A stretch of DNA of 64,000 bases from CBDBES01 sp965204465 (GCA_965204465.1 CBDBES010000002.1:186001-250000), one strand, 5' to 3'. Numbered from the stretch's first letter, positions 45,971 through 56,048 are shown. Notes: a model not told the origin generated them from the sequence alone. Numbers and translations are program-made.

Positions 45971-47536
45971 GTGTTTTTGATCTTATTCTTAATTCTCTTA
46001 AAAATTGTTTTCACTTTCTATGTGGACCATTTTGGCTGGGATGGATCCTATTACTATAATATTGCCCAAAACATTTTAGAGGGAAATGGTTTTGTTACGA
46101 ATATATCTCTTTACCACCAGGGGTTTACCTATTTCCCTCATCCAACTCCTGTATATCCTATATGGCCTATTGTCATGGGCTATGTTTCTTATTTTATATC
46201 ATTACCTGTAACCGCAATATGGTTACCCACTATTCTTTATATATTAACTCTATGGGTCACCTATAAGACCGTTGATAGAATAGTTCCTGGACCACTGATC
46301 CAATTCAAAAAGCTATCTATATCGGCTGCCTCTTTGATGACCCTCATTTTAGGCCTACATACTGATTTTTTTTATGCGACTTCTAAACCGTATACGGAAG
46401 CCATTGGATTTTTCGTTTTATCTGTTTTCTTTCTGCGGTTCAGTTCTCTAAAAGGAAATATAAATTCCTGGATTGCCTTTGAATTTGGTATATGGTCTGC
46501 TGTATTATTTTTGATCAGAAGCCAATTCATTATTTTTTTTATTTCACTCATCGTATTTTATATTATTCTTCTTTCATTTTATAAAAGAATTGGCTATCTA
46601 AAATGGATATTGATTTCTTCTGCTGGATTTTTACTTTTTAATGTACCTCAGATGATCCATTTGTATCATAAGGTACATGACATAGGGATCAATAGTATTA
46701 TTTTTTTTGACCAATACCAGGCTTCCTCTTTATTAACTCCTATCCAATCCATTGTGGATTATGAAAATATTTTTACATGGTTTTGGTTTAAAATATACGG
46801 TTTCTTCATTGCATTCCTACCATTTGGAAAAAAATCCTATATAATCAATTTCTATGGATTTCAATACAGCTTCGTTTTGGCGTTCATTGTACTGGTGTGG
46901 AAAAAAAATTATAGGCATATTTATGACAAACTAACTAAATTTGTTCTTGAACCAAAAGATTATATTATATTATTTTTTATTATATTCGCTTTTATAGAAT
47001 TCATTTCCATTCATCTAATCCATAAAAAAATGTGGGCTGTTTGGAATTTTGCCACCAGACATTCTGTTGTATGTTCATTTTTCTTCTTCATTTGCTTTAT
47101 ATATATTTTAAAATTAAGAAGGGCCAGAAAAATAGGAATGATCCTCATATTTATGGCAACCTTGGCTGGTTTTACAAATATTACGATAAGAACAATATAT
47201 GCAGCCTATAATAATGTCCCCATAGAGCATAAAAGGTCAGAATTAATTCAATATATAAATAGCATGAGCAAAACAGAACCCAGGATCATTGTAATGTATA
47301 ATCCTCAATGGTTAGCACCCTATACTCCCAAAACCTATTATCATTGGATATATGAAGGGACTTCTGAAGATGATATGAAAATATTGTTTCAGACCATGAA
47401 GTCAGATAATCTACTCTTGAATCGGATACAATATAAAAAATTTATCCAAAATATACCTTCCTTTTCTAAAGAATTTTCCATTCTGGAAGAAAATCTTTCT
47501 GGAATGATATTACTTCAATATAAACATGCTAAATAA
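45971..47536 (+). CDS. Polytopic membrane protein, GT39-like glycosyltransferase
   Basis: A 521-residue protein with about ten membrane segments. The first extracytoplasmic loop carries DHFGWDGSYYYNIAQNILEG. This acidic motif, with YY-IA-NIL-G-GF, is shared by ArnT/PMT-like lipid-dependent glycosyltransferases. The C-terminal periplasmic part (about 430-521) is short. The start is GTG 45971. It likely moves a sugar from a lipid carrier onto a surface acceptor, but donor and acceptor are unknown. It is 22 bases after valS. Confidence 0.65.
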   Translation: MFLILFLILLKIVFTFYVDHFGWDGSYYYNIAQNILEGNGFVTNISLYHQGFTYFPHPTPVYPIWPIVMGYVSYFISLPVTAIWLPTILYILTLWVTYKTVDRIVPGPLIQFKKLSISAASLMTLILGLHTDFFYATSKPYTEAIGFFVLSVFFLRFSSLKGNINSWIAFEFGIWSAVLFLIRSQFIIFFISLIVFYIILLSFYKRIGYLKWILISSAGFLLFNVPQMIHLYHKVHDIGINSIIFFDQYQASSLLTPIQSIVDYENIFTWFWFKIYGFFIAFLPFGKKSYIINFYGFQYSFVLAFIVLVWKKNYRHIYDKLTKFVLEPKDYIILFFIIFAFIEFISIHLIHKKMWAVWNFATRHSVVCSFFFFICFIYILKLRRARKIGMILIFMATLAGFTNITIRTIYAAYNNVPIEHKRSELIQYINSMSKTEPRIIVMYNPQWLAPYTPKTYYHWIYEGTSEDDMKILFQTMKSDNLLLNRIQYKKFIQNIPSFSKEFSILEENLSGMILLQYKHAK

Positions 47537-47734
47537 ATGATCTATAAAATTACTTTGTTCATCTTCGTATGTATCCTCAATATCCTAAATCGAGGCATAG
47601 AGGTTCGTTTTAAATTCTATAGATACCGCACTAAAAACGATACAAAATCAGCCATTTAGTTGCTATTATGGGAAAAGAAAAATATATGTATCCGGGCTAA
47701 AATGAGTCAATTGCTATAAATTCTGCGGATGTAC

Positions 47735-48526
47735 TTATTTAATCTTGATATAAGAGACTATATTATATACAGGATCAGCTTTTTTATTCTCATTTTGGCT
47801 GTCTAATACATAATTCTCATCTATTTTATAGAGATAGATATACTCACCTGGAGGAAGTATTTTTCTTATTTCAAAGTATCCTCCTTCTTTTTTTTCCATT
47901 TTATCTAGTTCTGAATTCCATGAATTAAAATTTCCTACTAAACTGACCCTTTTGGCATGGGGGTTATATATTCTAAAAAAAACTTGTTTTTCATAGGGGC
48001 TTATTGCCTTCCGTTCAGATATGCCTAAAGCCAATTGAACAGGAAAATTTTTTAGATAGTATATAGAAGCTAATTTATTTGAGGAGGTGTATTCGTTTTG
48101 CTTATTTTTTTGATCAATTTGAAAAGATCCATCCACTAAAAATTTATATCTGATCTCTCGCTCGCTTTTTCTTTTAAAATTATCAGAGTTTATGGGTAAA
48201 ACATAAAACCAGATACCTTTTCGATTTTTGAGCATGGGGACATGTCTAAAATTATGGATGTTAGAAATAAAAAAGACTTTCCTGGCATATTGATCCTTAT
48301 AAGTAAAGAGTACGCCAGTGATCTTCAATGAATCTTGCTTTGAGTAATTACTCGTGTCTATATAGTGTATGATCTTAGGAGAGATTGAATCATCCAAAGA
48401 ATGAATGTTTTTTTGATAATATATTTCAATAATTTTAGATGAATACAATGGGATCAAGAAAAAATTAAAGAACAAGAGTAAACAAATAAGTTTAAAAAAA
48501 ACTTGTCGGATCAATGAATAACTCAT
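47735..48526 (-). CDS. Secreted protein with CBM48/AMPK-type glycogen-binding fold
   Basis: A 263-residue exported protein (signal about 1-29). The C-terminal domain VSLVGNFNSWNSELDKMEKK, later PPGEYIYLYKIDENYVLD and KADP, follows the CBM48/AMPK glycogen-binding pattern. A similar but more diverged E-set seems to precede it (ARKVFFISNIHNFRHVPM, IRYKFLVDGSF). It has no catalytic domain. It may bind glycan chains outside the inner membrane. It converges with the glycosyltransferase-like gene; 47537-47734 holds no gene. Confidence 0.72.
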   Translation of the reverse strand: MSYSLIRQVFFKLICLLLFFNFFLIPLYSSKIIEIYYQKNIHSLDDSISPKIIHYIDTSNYSKQDSLKITGVLFTYKDQYARKVFFISNIHNFRHVPMLKNRKGIWFYVLPINSDNFKRKSEREIRYKFLVDGSFQIDQKNKQNEYTSSNKLASIYYLKNFPVQLALGISERKAISPYEKQVFFRIYNPHAKRVSLVGNFNSWNSELDKMEKKEGGYFEIRKILPPGEYIYLYKIDENYVLDSQNENKKADPVYNIVSYIKIK

Positions 48527-48658
48527 AAATAAAATAAAATAAAAGCTAATATAGGATTTTCAGTTTTTATCCGATACTAGAACTGTAAATTAAATAAGTC
48601 ACAGACTATTTGATCTTCGGTAAACACGGTAAAATGTAAAGAGAAAATTTAAAATTCA

Positions 48659-51600
48659 ATGGCAAATAACCAAAATCAAGAAAATAAATCAGACGAAAAT
48701 AAGTATACTCAGGAAGAAATAAATAAAATTGATGAACTTTCTGATTTTTTTAAAAGATCTCCCGGGCAAATAGATGTATCTACAGAAGACGTTCAATCAG
48801 ACAATGAAGCAGAAACAACAGAAGCACCTGACATAGGAGATGCTCTACAAACTCCAGGGGATGAAACAGAAACAGCAGAAGCACCTGACATAGGAGATGC
48901 TCTACAAACTCCAGGGGATGAAAAAGAAACAGCAGAAGTACCCGATATAGGAGATGCTCTACAAACTCCAGGGGATGAAACAGAAACAATAGAAGTACCC
49001 GACATAGAAGATGCTCTACAAACTCCAGGGGATGAAACAGAAACAATAGAAGTACCCGACATAGAAGATGCTCTACAATCTCCAGGGGATGAAACAGAAA
49101 CAATAGAAGTACCCGACATAGAAGATGCTCTACAATCTCCAGGGGATGAAACAGAAACAATAGAAATCCCTGACATAGAAGATGCTCTACAATCTCCAGG
49201 GGATGAAAAAGAAACAGCAGAAATCCCTGACATAGAAGATGCTCTACAATCTCCAGGGGATGAAAAAGAAACAGCAGAAATCCCTGACATAGAAGATGCT
49301 CTACAATCTCCAGGGGATGAAACAGAAATAACAGAAGTACCCGACACAGGAGATGCTCTACAGACTTCAGGTGATAAAACAGAAATAACAGAAGTACCCG
49401 AAATAGGCAAATTAGGAGAAACTACTCCTGCGGGAGATGTTGGGAAAAGATCAACGCTACTTTCCTTAGAGGATACTTCACCAGATTTAACTCTGCAGAA
49501 ACCGAGAGATAAAACTACCAGTTCAGATATTTCTTTTTTTCAACTTGATAATGAAGACATAAAAAAATTAAGAAATAAGCTAAAAGGCTTACCTATTCAG
49601 CTCAGTAAAATTATCATTAACTCCATACTGGAAGAAAAATTATCACCGCAAGACACTCAGGCCTTAGTAGACCTAGTGTTACAAGAAGCTTCTATAGAAG
49701 AAATTAAAAAAAAATTAGAAGATAAATTAGGGATCAGTCTAGGGGATATTAAACAAAAAGATGCTCATGAAAGACATCGAATAATTGTAACTCGCCCTGG
49801 ATATACAGCGAAAGGATTAGAAAAAAAAGCAAGGCGTATTCAACTGATCAAATATGGAAGCCTCGTGGCTACTATATTGACTTCCTTGAGCCTGTTCCTC
49901 TATTATTTCGTCATTAAGCCTTTTATATATAAAAACTTAATTTCTGAAGGAGCGGAAAATATATTAGAAAATTTCCCCCAGAGACCTGCCCGTAATTCTA
50001 TTTTAGAAGCAGAAAGCTTATTTCAAAAGGCAGTATCTTATTATCCGCAAAAAACAGATGCCTATATACAATATGGAAATGCATATAAAAGGGTAGAAAT
50101 GTATGAAGACTCCTTTGAAAAACTATTCGGGAAAGTATCTTTAGATCCTCAAGTAATAGATGAACAAAATAAGCGAATCCCTGCAAAAGAATTTTGGAGG
50201 TCATTGAAGGCAGTTCCCATTGTCAGATATGCTAATGTGGCCAGAAATAAAATTTCGATCAATCGTAGTCTGTGGCAAATTCAAAAAAAAGGTGCGTATC
50301 TTTTTACACATTTAGATCAAAAAGAAAATGATGCAAATACTCTTTTTGCTTTAGGAGATTTCCATTCAAATAGGGTACAGAAATTTCAGAAAAGCAAATA
50401 CCGCAATAATTTATTGGGAATAGATTATTATAAAAGGATATTATTTTTTGCAACAAATGCAGGATTTTTTGAAAAAGATGACTTTAGAGCCAATGCCCTT
50501 CTAAGTATTGGGAATGTTTATTATAATCAAAAAGATTACTATAGGTCCAATGAATATTTTGAAAAGATAGTTACAAAATTTACCGACCATGCGGGTGGCC
50601 ACTCCGGAATTTTAAGATCACTATTAAAAATTTATGAAAACCAAAAAGATCCTCGTTTAGTGATTGACTATCATAACAAGATCAGACATTCTATAGGCAT
50701 TGAAGAAGAATTGGATTTTGCTATTTTAGCTAGTTTAGCGGGTTTCTATATTGACTTGCCGCATGAAGATCATCTAAGAATTGAGTATAATATTTCACCA
50801 AAGCAAAATCTATCTGCCTCTTCTTTAAAAGCAAGGGCTAACGAGTTATTGAACATTCTTTATCATTCTAAAGAAAAAGACAAATACGGAAATGTGCGAC
50901 ATGGAAACGAATTTGCAGAGGGCTATTACCAAAGAGCAAGGTATTATAGAAATATTGTAAAAGAAAATAAAATGGCGATCAAACAACTAGAATATGCATA
51001 TAAATATAATCCAAACCATTTTTTAGCCTTAAATGAGCTGGCAGAGATATTAATGGAGTTAAATGATCATGCATCTGCCATAGAGCATTTAGAATTGGCC
51101 ATGCAGTCATTGAGCACGAATCAAATTTCTCTTTTAGGAACATACCCTGAAGATGAAGTATTATTGGATGCAGATATCGGTAAAATTTATTTTAATTATG
51201 CTAAGGCAACTTATCTTTCTGTGGTGAATGATCTGGGAGAAACACATCAATGGCAAAGAATGAAAGAGGCAGATCGTTATAAAAGTGACTATGATATTGG
51301 ATTAAACGCATTGGCAAACTCCCTGGAAAAAATAGATTCTTACTTTGACCGCGCCGATAAAATAGGATTAAAGAACAAAGAATTAAAAGTAGAATTCAAT
51401 TACTACAGGGGTTGGTCATATTATCTAAGGGGCAATCATAGAAAGGCTCTTTTCTATTGGGAATCTATACCCTTAAAATGGCAGTTCCAATTTCATAACA
51501 TCGAACTCGCCAAATCGAATGCGCTCTACAAACTAGGCTCTCAAAAAAGGAATATAAGATCAAAATACCTGCAAGCGGCTCTTGGTCATCTATTATTCTT

Positions 51601-51913
51601 ACAATCTCATTATACAACGAAGGCGGATAGGGTATCCAAACCTTCCAAGGATAACAAAGCACATGTTAAATTATTTACTCGCCTGGCCATGGTTGAAAAT
51701 AATCTAGGCGCTATATATGAGCTTTTAGAAGATCAAGATAAGGCTGACCAGCATTATTGGAAGTCGATTGAAAATTCTAAAAGAGTCTTTCGTGAGAATG
51801 AAGTGGCTCGCTATAACCTTAAATTAAGCTTTAAAAGGCAGGGACTGGGTGCAAAAGAATCTGTTCCCTTGATCATGGATTTTGTTCCTCCTCTTCTATC
51901 TAATACTCTATAG
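48659..51913 (+). CDS. Membrane protein with acidic 19-residue repeats and TPR domain
   Basis: A 1084-residue protein. Residues 1-55 are polar; 56-245 hold ten acidic 19-residue repeats (PDIEDALQSPGDETETIE); 246-395 are charged helices. One membrane helix lies at about 396-418 (SLVATILTSLSLFLYYFVI). The remaining ~660 residues are TPR-like (AESLFQKAVSYYPQKTDAYI, NPNHFLALNELAEILMEL, HYWKSIENSKRVF). By the positive-inside rule the acidic N-terminal part is cytoplasmic and the TPR part periplasmic. No known family is recognised. It ends two bases before metG and may be cotranscribed with it. Confidence 0.82.
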   Translation: MANNQNQENKSDENKYTQEEINKIDELSDFFKRSPGQIDVSTEDVQSDNEAETTEAPDIGDALQTPGDETETAEAPDIGDALQTPGDEKETAEVPDIGDALQTPGDETETIEVPDIEDALQTPGDETETIEVPDIEDALQSPGDETETIEVPDIEDALQSPGDETETIEIPDIEDALQSPGDEKETAEIPDIEDALQSPGDEKETAEIPDIEDALQSPGDETEITEVPDTGDALQTSGDKTEITEVPEIGKLGETTPAGDVGKRSTLLSLEDTSPDLTLQKPRDKTTSSDISFFQLDNEDIKKLRNKLKGLPIQLSKIIINSILEEKLSPQDTQALVDLVLQEASIEEIKKKLEDKLGISLGDIKQKDAHERHRIIVTRPGYTAKGLEKKARRIQLIKYGSLVATILTSLSLFLYYFVIKPFIYKNLISEGAENILENFPQRPARNSILEAESLFQKAVSYYPQKTDAYIQYGNAYKRVEMYEDSFEKLFGKVSLDPQVIDEQNKRIPAKEFWRSLKAVPIVRYANVARNKISINRSLWQIQKKGAYLFTHLDQKENDANTLFALGDFHSNRVQKFQKSKYRNNLLGIDYYKRILFFATNAGFFEKDDFRANALLSIGNVYYNQKDYYRSNEYFEKIVTKFTDHAGGHSGILRSLLKIYENQKDPRLVIDYHNKIRHSIGIEEELDFAILASLAGFYIDLPHEDHLRIEYNISPKQNLSASSLKARANELLNILYHSKEKDKYGNVRHGNEFAEGYYQRARYYRNIVKENKMAIKQLEYAYKYNPNHFLALNELAEILMELNDHASAIEHLELAMQSLSTNQISLLGTYPEDEVLLDADIGKIYFNYAKATYLSVVNDLGETHQWQRMKEADRYKSDYDIGLNALANSLEKIDSYFDRADKIGLKNKELKVEFNYYRGWSYYLRGNHRKALFYWESIPLKWQFQFHNIELAKSNALYKLGSQKRNIRSKYLQAALGHLLFLQSHYTTKADRVSKPSKDNKAHVKLFTRLAMVENNLGAIYELLEDQDKADQHYWKSIENSKRVFRENEVARYNLKLSFKRQGLGAKESVPLIMDFVPPLLSNTL
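48824..49393 (+). repeat. Ten 57-base tandem repeats
   Basis: The repeats encode PDI(G/E)DALQ(T/S)PGDE(T/K)ET plus variable AE/IE/TE. Unit length is 57 bases, so copy-number changes would keep the frame. Neighbouring copies are nearly identical at DNA level, indicating recent expansion. The repeats also create long open antisense frames, which are artefacts. Confidence 0.9.
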
Positions 51914-51915
51914 AC

Positions 51916-53538
51916 ATGAAAATATTGGTGACCACAGCGCTTCCGTATGCAAACGGAGATATTCATATGGGTCATCTTTTAGAATATTTACAGGCAGATT
52001 TCTGGGTTCGTTATTTGAAGATGAAAGAGGAGAATGAAGTCCTTTTTATATGTGCAGATGATACACACGGAACTCCCATAATGCTCAGCGCTAAAAAAGA
52101 GAATATTTCTCCTCAAGAATTGATCAAAAAAAACCAAGAAAAGCACATACAAGATTTTAATGATTTTGACATTAGATTTGATCATTACTCATCCACCCAT
52201 TCAGAAATTAATCGAAAATTTTGTCATTTATTCTATAAAAAAATGAAAGAGAACAACTGCATAGAACTCAAAGAAGTTTCCCAGGCATATTCTGTGAAAG
52301 ATAAAATATTCTTACCTGACCGGTTTGTCAGAGGAACATGTCCTAAATGTGGAGCTAAAGATCAATACGGGGATTCTTGCAGTGAATGCGGCGCAACCTA
52401 CTCTCCTCTGGATATGAAAGAAGCCAGAAGCATTATATCAGGAGATAAACCAATTGAAAAGAAAAGCAAGCATGTTTTTTTTCGTTTAAAACTTTTCCAT
52501 GATTTTTTAAGAAAATGGGCAAAAGAAAGAACATCCCCACAGGTATTTAATAAATTAAAGGAATGGTTAGAAGGAGAATTAAAAGACTGGAATATAAGTA
52601 GAGATGCCCCTTATTTTGGATTCGAAATTCCAGACATGGATCACAAATATTTTTATGTATGGCTAGATGCTCCTTTGGGATATATTAGTTCTACAGAAGA
52701 ATGGTGCCTAAAAAATAAAAAAAACTATGAAGATTTTTGGTGTTCTAAAGAGTCTGAAATTATTCATTTCATTGGAAAAGATATTATTTACTTCCATACT
52801 TTATTTTGGCCGGCCATGCTAAAGAATGCAGATTTCAATACCCCTACAAAAATTTTTGTGCATGGCTTTCTAACCATTAATGGTGAAAAAATGAGTAAGT
52901 CTAAAGGTACCTTTATAAATGCAAGAACCTACCTGAATCATCTTTCACCAGATTATTTGCGATTTTACTTTGCATGCAAAATATCTTCCAGCATGGAAGA
53001 TATTGATCTGAATTTTGATGATTTCATGTACAAGGTAAATTCAGACTTGATTGGAAAGATAATCAATCTGGGATCTCGTGTATGCAAGATGCTCAATAAA
53101 TATTTTGACGGATTACTTGGCGTGGTAGACAAAGAAGGCCTTAAAATAATTCAAAATGCCTTAAAGGGTAAAGAAAAAATATTTACTTTGTACCAGGAAA
53201 GAGAATTTACAAAAGTAATGAAATTCATAAGGGACTTAGCAGACGAAGGTAATCGATTTTTAGATGAAAAGTCTCCCTGGAAATATATCAAAACCGATCC
53301 AATAAAGGCAAAGCCTATATTAACTTCTGGATTGAATATATTCAGAGTTATTTGCATTTTGCTAAAACCTATTCTACCTTCTATTGGAGAAAAAGTAGAA
53401 AAATTGTTCAATGAAAAGCCATACACATGGAAATCACTGGATCATTTATTAGAGGATCATAAAATTGAAAACTATGAACATCTACTAGCAAAAATGGAAG
53501 TCGACAATATCCAAAGTATATTGAATGAGAGTAAGTAA
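51916..53538 (+). CDS. metG: Methionyl-tRNA synthetase
   Basis: A 540-residue class I synthetase. TTALPYANGDIHMGHLLEYL contains the HIGH-type HMGH motif, GEKMSKSKGTF is the KMSKS loop, and the zinc knuckle CPKCGAKDQYGDSCSECGA has four Cys. The C-terminal Trbp111-like tRNA-binding extension found in some MetG is absent. The start ATG 51916 follows the TPR gene with two bases between. Confidence 0.96.
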   Translation: MKILVTTALPYANGDIHMGHLLEYLQADFWVRYLKMKEENEVLFICADDTHGTPIMLSAKKENISPQELIKKNQEKHIQDFNDFDIRFDHYSSTHSEINRKFCHLFYKKMKENNCIELKEVSQAYSVKDKIFLPDRFVRGTCPKCGAKDQYGDSCSECGATYSPLDMKEARSIISGDKPIEKKSKHVFFRLKLFHDFLRKWAKERTSPQVFNKLKEWLEGELKDWNISRDAPYFGFEIPDMDHKYFYVWLDAPLGYISSTEEWCLKNKKNYEDFWCSKESEIIHFIGKDIIYFHTLFWPAMLKNADFNTPTKIFVHGFLTINGEKMSKSKGTFINARTYLNHLSPDYLRFYFACKISSSMEDIDLNFDDFMYKVNSDLIGKIINLGSRVCKMLNKYFDGLLGVVDKEGLKIIQNALKGKEKIFTLYQEREFTKVMKFIRDLADEGNRFLDEKSPWKYIKTDPIKAKPILTSGLNIFRVICILLKPILPSIGEKVEKLFNEKPYTWKSLDHLLEDHKIENYEHLLAKMEVDNIQSILNESK

Positions 53539-53552
53539 ATTTTAGACTGGTA

Positions 53553-53750
53553 TTAACCTGGATGAATGATCTTTCCTTTGTCATCAGATTCATCATTCTT
53601 TTCATTATCATTTTCGACGTCTTCAAAATTAAGCTTTCTGAGAGAATGATCCAATGCCTTTGCATTCTTCTTAGAGAAAATACTTATAATGCCTATAAAT
53701 AAAAAACTTATCCCAAAAATCAACATCTTACTTAATTTAGAGAATTTCAT
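53553..53750 (-). CDS. Small single-pass membrane protein
   Basis: A 65-residue ORF with one hydrophobic helix (about 9-25, MLIFGISFLFIGIISIF), a basic segment and an acidic tail (DVENDNEKNDESDD). It converges with metG, has an ATG and codon use like its neighbours, and lies in a region where no larger gene fits. The function is unknown. A chance ORF cannot be excluded. Confidence 0.5.
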   Translation of the reverse strand: MKFSKLSKMLIFGISFLFIGIISIFSKKNAKALDHSLRKLNFEDVENDNEKNDESDDKGKIIHPG

Positions 53751-53946
53751 TCTTTAAAAACTATCTTCAAATTATTAGTCGGTTGATTTTTCTAAAAATC
53801 AACAAAATTTTTTTACCTAATATACCTATTGGATACGTAGGGTGGGGTAAAAAATTTGTAATCATGAAGTAGCATAAAGAAATAAATATGCAAGTAACGC
53901 ATACATCTATATCCTATATAGAATGTATTTTCATGAATGATCAGAT

Positions 53947-54041
53947 GAATTTACTGTTGTATTTTAGACCTGAAAATCGAAAGTTTAAAATGGAATGTCA
54001 TTCTAAAATGAGTTTACTGTTGTATTTTAGGCCTGAAAATC
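53947..54041. repeat. Duplicated 3' end of the DUF2937-like gene around a palindrome
   Basis: Two 32-base direct copies, 53947-53978 and 54010-54041, differ at only two or three bases. The second copy encodes the last residues (FRPKIQQ and stop) of the minus-strand gene. Between them is AAAATGGAATGTCATTCTAAAA (an imperfect palindrome similar to the RCC1 terminators). The duplication likely arose with this hairpin. Confidence 0.7.
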
Positions 54042-54487
54042 AGATAAGCCAAAAACATACCGATCAATAATCCAGCAATTACATATAAGATACTCTCTTG
54101 ATCAAATGTGATTTTTGGTTCCAGATCATTTTTTTTGATCATATTCCAATCCAGATGAGGGATTATGAGAAACAGCTTATATATCTTTGAAGATTTTTCT
54201 AAGATATGAAGCACCTTTTGATATTTTTGCCTCCTTTCGATGGTATCTAACATTAATTCACCGGTATTTCGAAAATCAACATCTGAGCTCTGTAAATATT
54301 TATCAATATATTCTGAAAGAGATTTGTTACTCCTGGAAGCCTGCTTCGTATAGCCTTCGATCAAATTATCTACTTCCAGCAAGGCGCCTTTGACTATATT
54401 TGCGTATCCTTTCATAAAAGAGGGGATTTGACTGAAAACAAATACAACGAACAAAATAAAGATATTTTTTAAAATTGATCTGATCAT
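54014..54487 (-). CDS. DUF2937-like membrane protein
   Basis: A 157-residue protein with hydrophobic segments at both ends (about 6-24 and 132-150) and a helical middle. FSQIPSFMKGYANIVKGALL resembles the PeFxxxYxxRLxGAxxE segment of DUF2937 proteins, and the C-terminal FDQESILYVIAGLLIGMFLA the closing helix. The role of DUF2937 is unknown. It lies 13 bases downstream of the nuclease gene and may be cotranscribed. Confidence 0.6.
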   Translation of the reverse strand: MIRSILKNIFILFVVFVFSQIPSFMKGYANIVKGALLEVDNLIEGYTKQASRSNKSLSEYIDKYLQSSDVDFRNTGELMLDTIERRQKYQKVLHILEKSSKIYKLFLIIPHLDWNMIKKNDLEPKITFDQESILYVIAGLLIGMFLAYLIFRPKIQQ

Positions 54488-54500
54488 TTTAATGGTCCTT

Positions 54501-56048
54501 TTATTTCTTTTCCCTTTGAGTATCGTTTCTTCTTTTTTTAATCTGCATCATGATCGGCCAATGATCAGAGACTCCTTTGAAATCTGGTATTCTATAGTCA
54601 TTGGGAATTTTTTGCTCTGTATTTTGATAAGATACATTATTTAATATCTCAACGGATGTAGGATCAAACTTCCAAAAAGATTTTTTTTGATCCCTGGAAT
54701 AATAGAATACATCGAAAAAAGACCACTGATCCAGAGGCGGATAATATATCGTCCCTATACATTTTTTACAACCTTTTTTATGAGAAACTTCCCAATTTTT
54801 ATATATATATTCAGGATATATTTTTTTCTCTTCCAGCACTGTTATATTAGAATCTCCTCCCGCGATTACAAGCCTTTTTTTAGGTAATTGTTTTCTAATA
54901 TTGTTCAAAAAGGAAACAGATTGTTTTCTTGCTTCTATACCAGATCTTTGAGAAGGAAAGTGAAAGCCAAATACGGTGATAAGTTCCTTATTGGGCAAAA
55001 AAAAGGTCGTCTCTAAGATACCCCTTGTTCTTTTAAAAGCCTTAAATGGTATCTCGTAATAACGGGGAGTTTGAGCTAATTTTAAATTGCTCAAAATAGC
55101 AACATCAATCCCTCTATAATCTCTGCTTTCAAAGTGGTGTATTTCATACAAATTATCCTTAAAATATTCATCCACTAGTCTTTTAAGAATAGTATAATTT
55201 TCAATTTCCTGTAGTATTAATATATGGGGCTTCTTCTCTTTTTTTTGAAAAATGACTTCTGCCAAGCGCTTCATTTTTTTTTGCAATAATGCTTCTGACC
55301 AATCCATTTTCAGACATTCAAATCTTCTACTCCTTTGTTTCATGCAAAATTTTATATGTTTCTCATTCTGCTTTTTATGAATGGGTAAAAAGACATGATC
55401 CTTATGGAAGGGGTCTTTATTTGTATCGAATAGATTTTCTACATTATAAGAAAGAACGTTAATGGTTTTTAAATAAGAATAATTTAGAGCAGTATTTTTT
55501 GTCTTTTTACGAAAATTTTCTTCCTCTTTCCAGAGAAGCCAAAAACCTTTACGTTTCTGGATAGCTATATGCAATGCCTGTTTGAATTTCTTTTTCCATT
55601 CAGGATTTAATTCTTTTTCTTTAATGTAGGCGAAGCCTTTTTTTACGAGTTCCAGGTTAAGTATTTTCTCATTACTGAGTTGTACCAAATATAAAGGCAT
55701 TTTATAAAGAGGGTCCAGGCGGCGATATAACTTGATATTTAGAAGGTTACCCTTCTTTAAAACCTGCTTTAAGAATTTATTTGCCTTTTTTCTTATACTG
55801 AATTGATTCTTTCTCTCTTCCTTAAACAGATCCATTCTTCGAAGTCTCATTTCTATTTCGTTATAATTTGGAATATGAGTCCCTAAAAGCCCAATCCTTT
55901 TCTTCCCTCTTTTTGTAATGGCTAGAATAGAGTTGTCATAGTTTACTTTCAGTATCTTAATGAATTCTGCAGAGTGAACATGCTCAACATAAACAATACC
56001 TAAAAAAAGAAATAAAATATAGATATTGAATCTTTTCATCCGTTTCAA
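54501..56048 (-). CDS. SNase-like plus endonuclease/exonuclease/phosphatase fusion
   Basis: A 515-residue exported protein (signal about 1-26). Residues about 28-170 resemble a staphylococcal-nuclease OB fold (RIGLLGTHIPNYNEIEMRLR, LNLELVKKGFAYIKE). Residues about 195-510 are an EEP domain: INVLSYNVENLFD, ILILQEIENYTIL with the metal-binding Glu, RGIDVAILSNLKL, VFGFHFPSQR, IAGGDSN and VSDHWPIMM. The SNase part appears to lack some catalytic Arg/Glu positions, so it may only bind nucleic acid; this needs an alignment. It would act outside the inner membrane on nucleic acid or phosphoesters. Confidence 0.8.
   Translation of the reverse strand: MKRMKRFNIYILFLFLGIVYVEHVHSAEFIKILKVNYDNSILAITKRGKKRIGLLGTHIPNYNEIEMRLRRMDLFKEERKNQFSIRKKANKFLKQVLKKGNLLNIKLYRRLDPLYKMPLYLVQLSNEKILNLELVKKGFAYIKEKELNPEWKKKFKQALHIAIQKRKGFWLLWKEEENFRKKTKNTALNYSYLKTINVLSYNVENLFDTNKDPFHKDHVFLPIHKKQNEKHIKFCMKQRSRRFECLKMDWSEALLQKKMKRLAEVIFQKKEKKPHILILQEIENYTILKRLVDEYFKDNLYEIHHFESRDYRGIDVAILSNLKLAQTPRYYEIPFKAFKRTRGILETTFFLPNKELITVFGFHFPSQRSGIEARKQSVSFLNNIRKQLPKKRLVIAGGDSNITVLEEKKIYPEYIYKNWEVSHKKGCKKCIGTIYYPPLDQWSFFDVFYYSRDQKKSFWKFDPTSVEILNNVSYQNTEQKIPNDYRIPDFKGVSDHWPIMMQIKKRRNDTQREKK

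Noticed and set aside
48780..49410. Two antisense ORFs of 126 and 205 codons
   Set aside because: They are mirror frames of the 57-base repeats of the TPR protein, with no start signals and purely periodic sequence.
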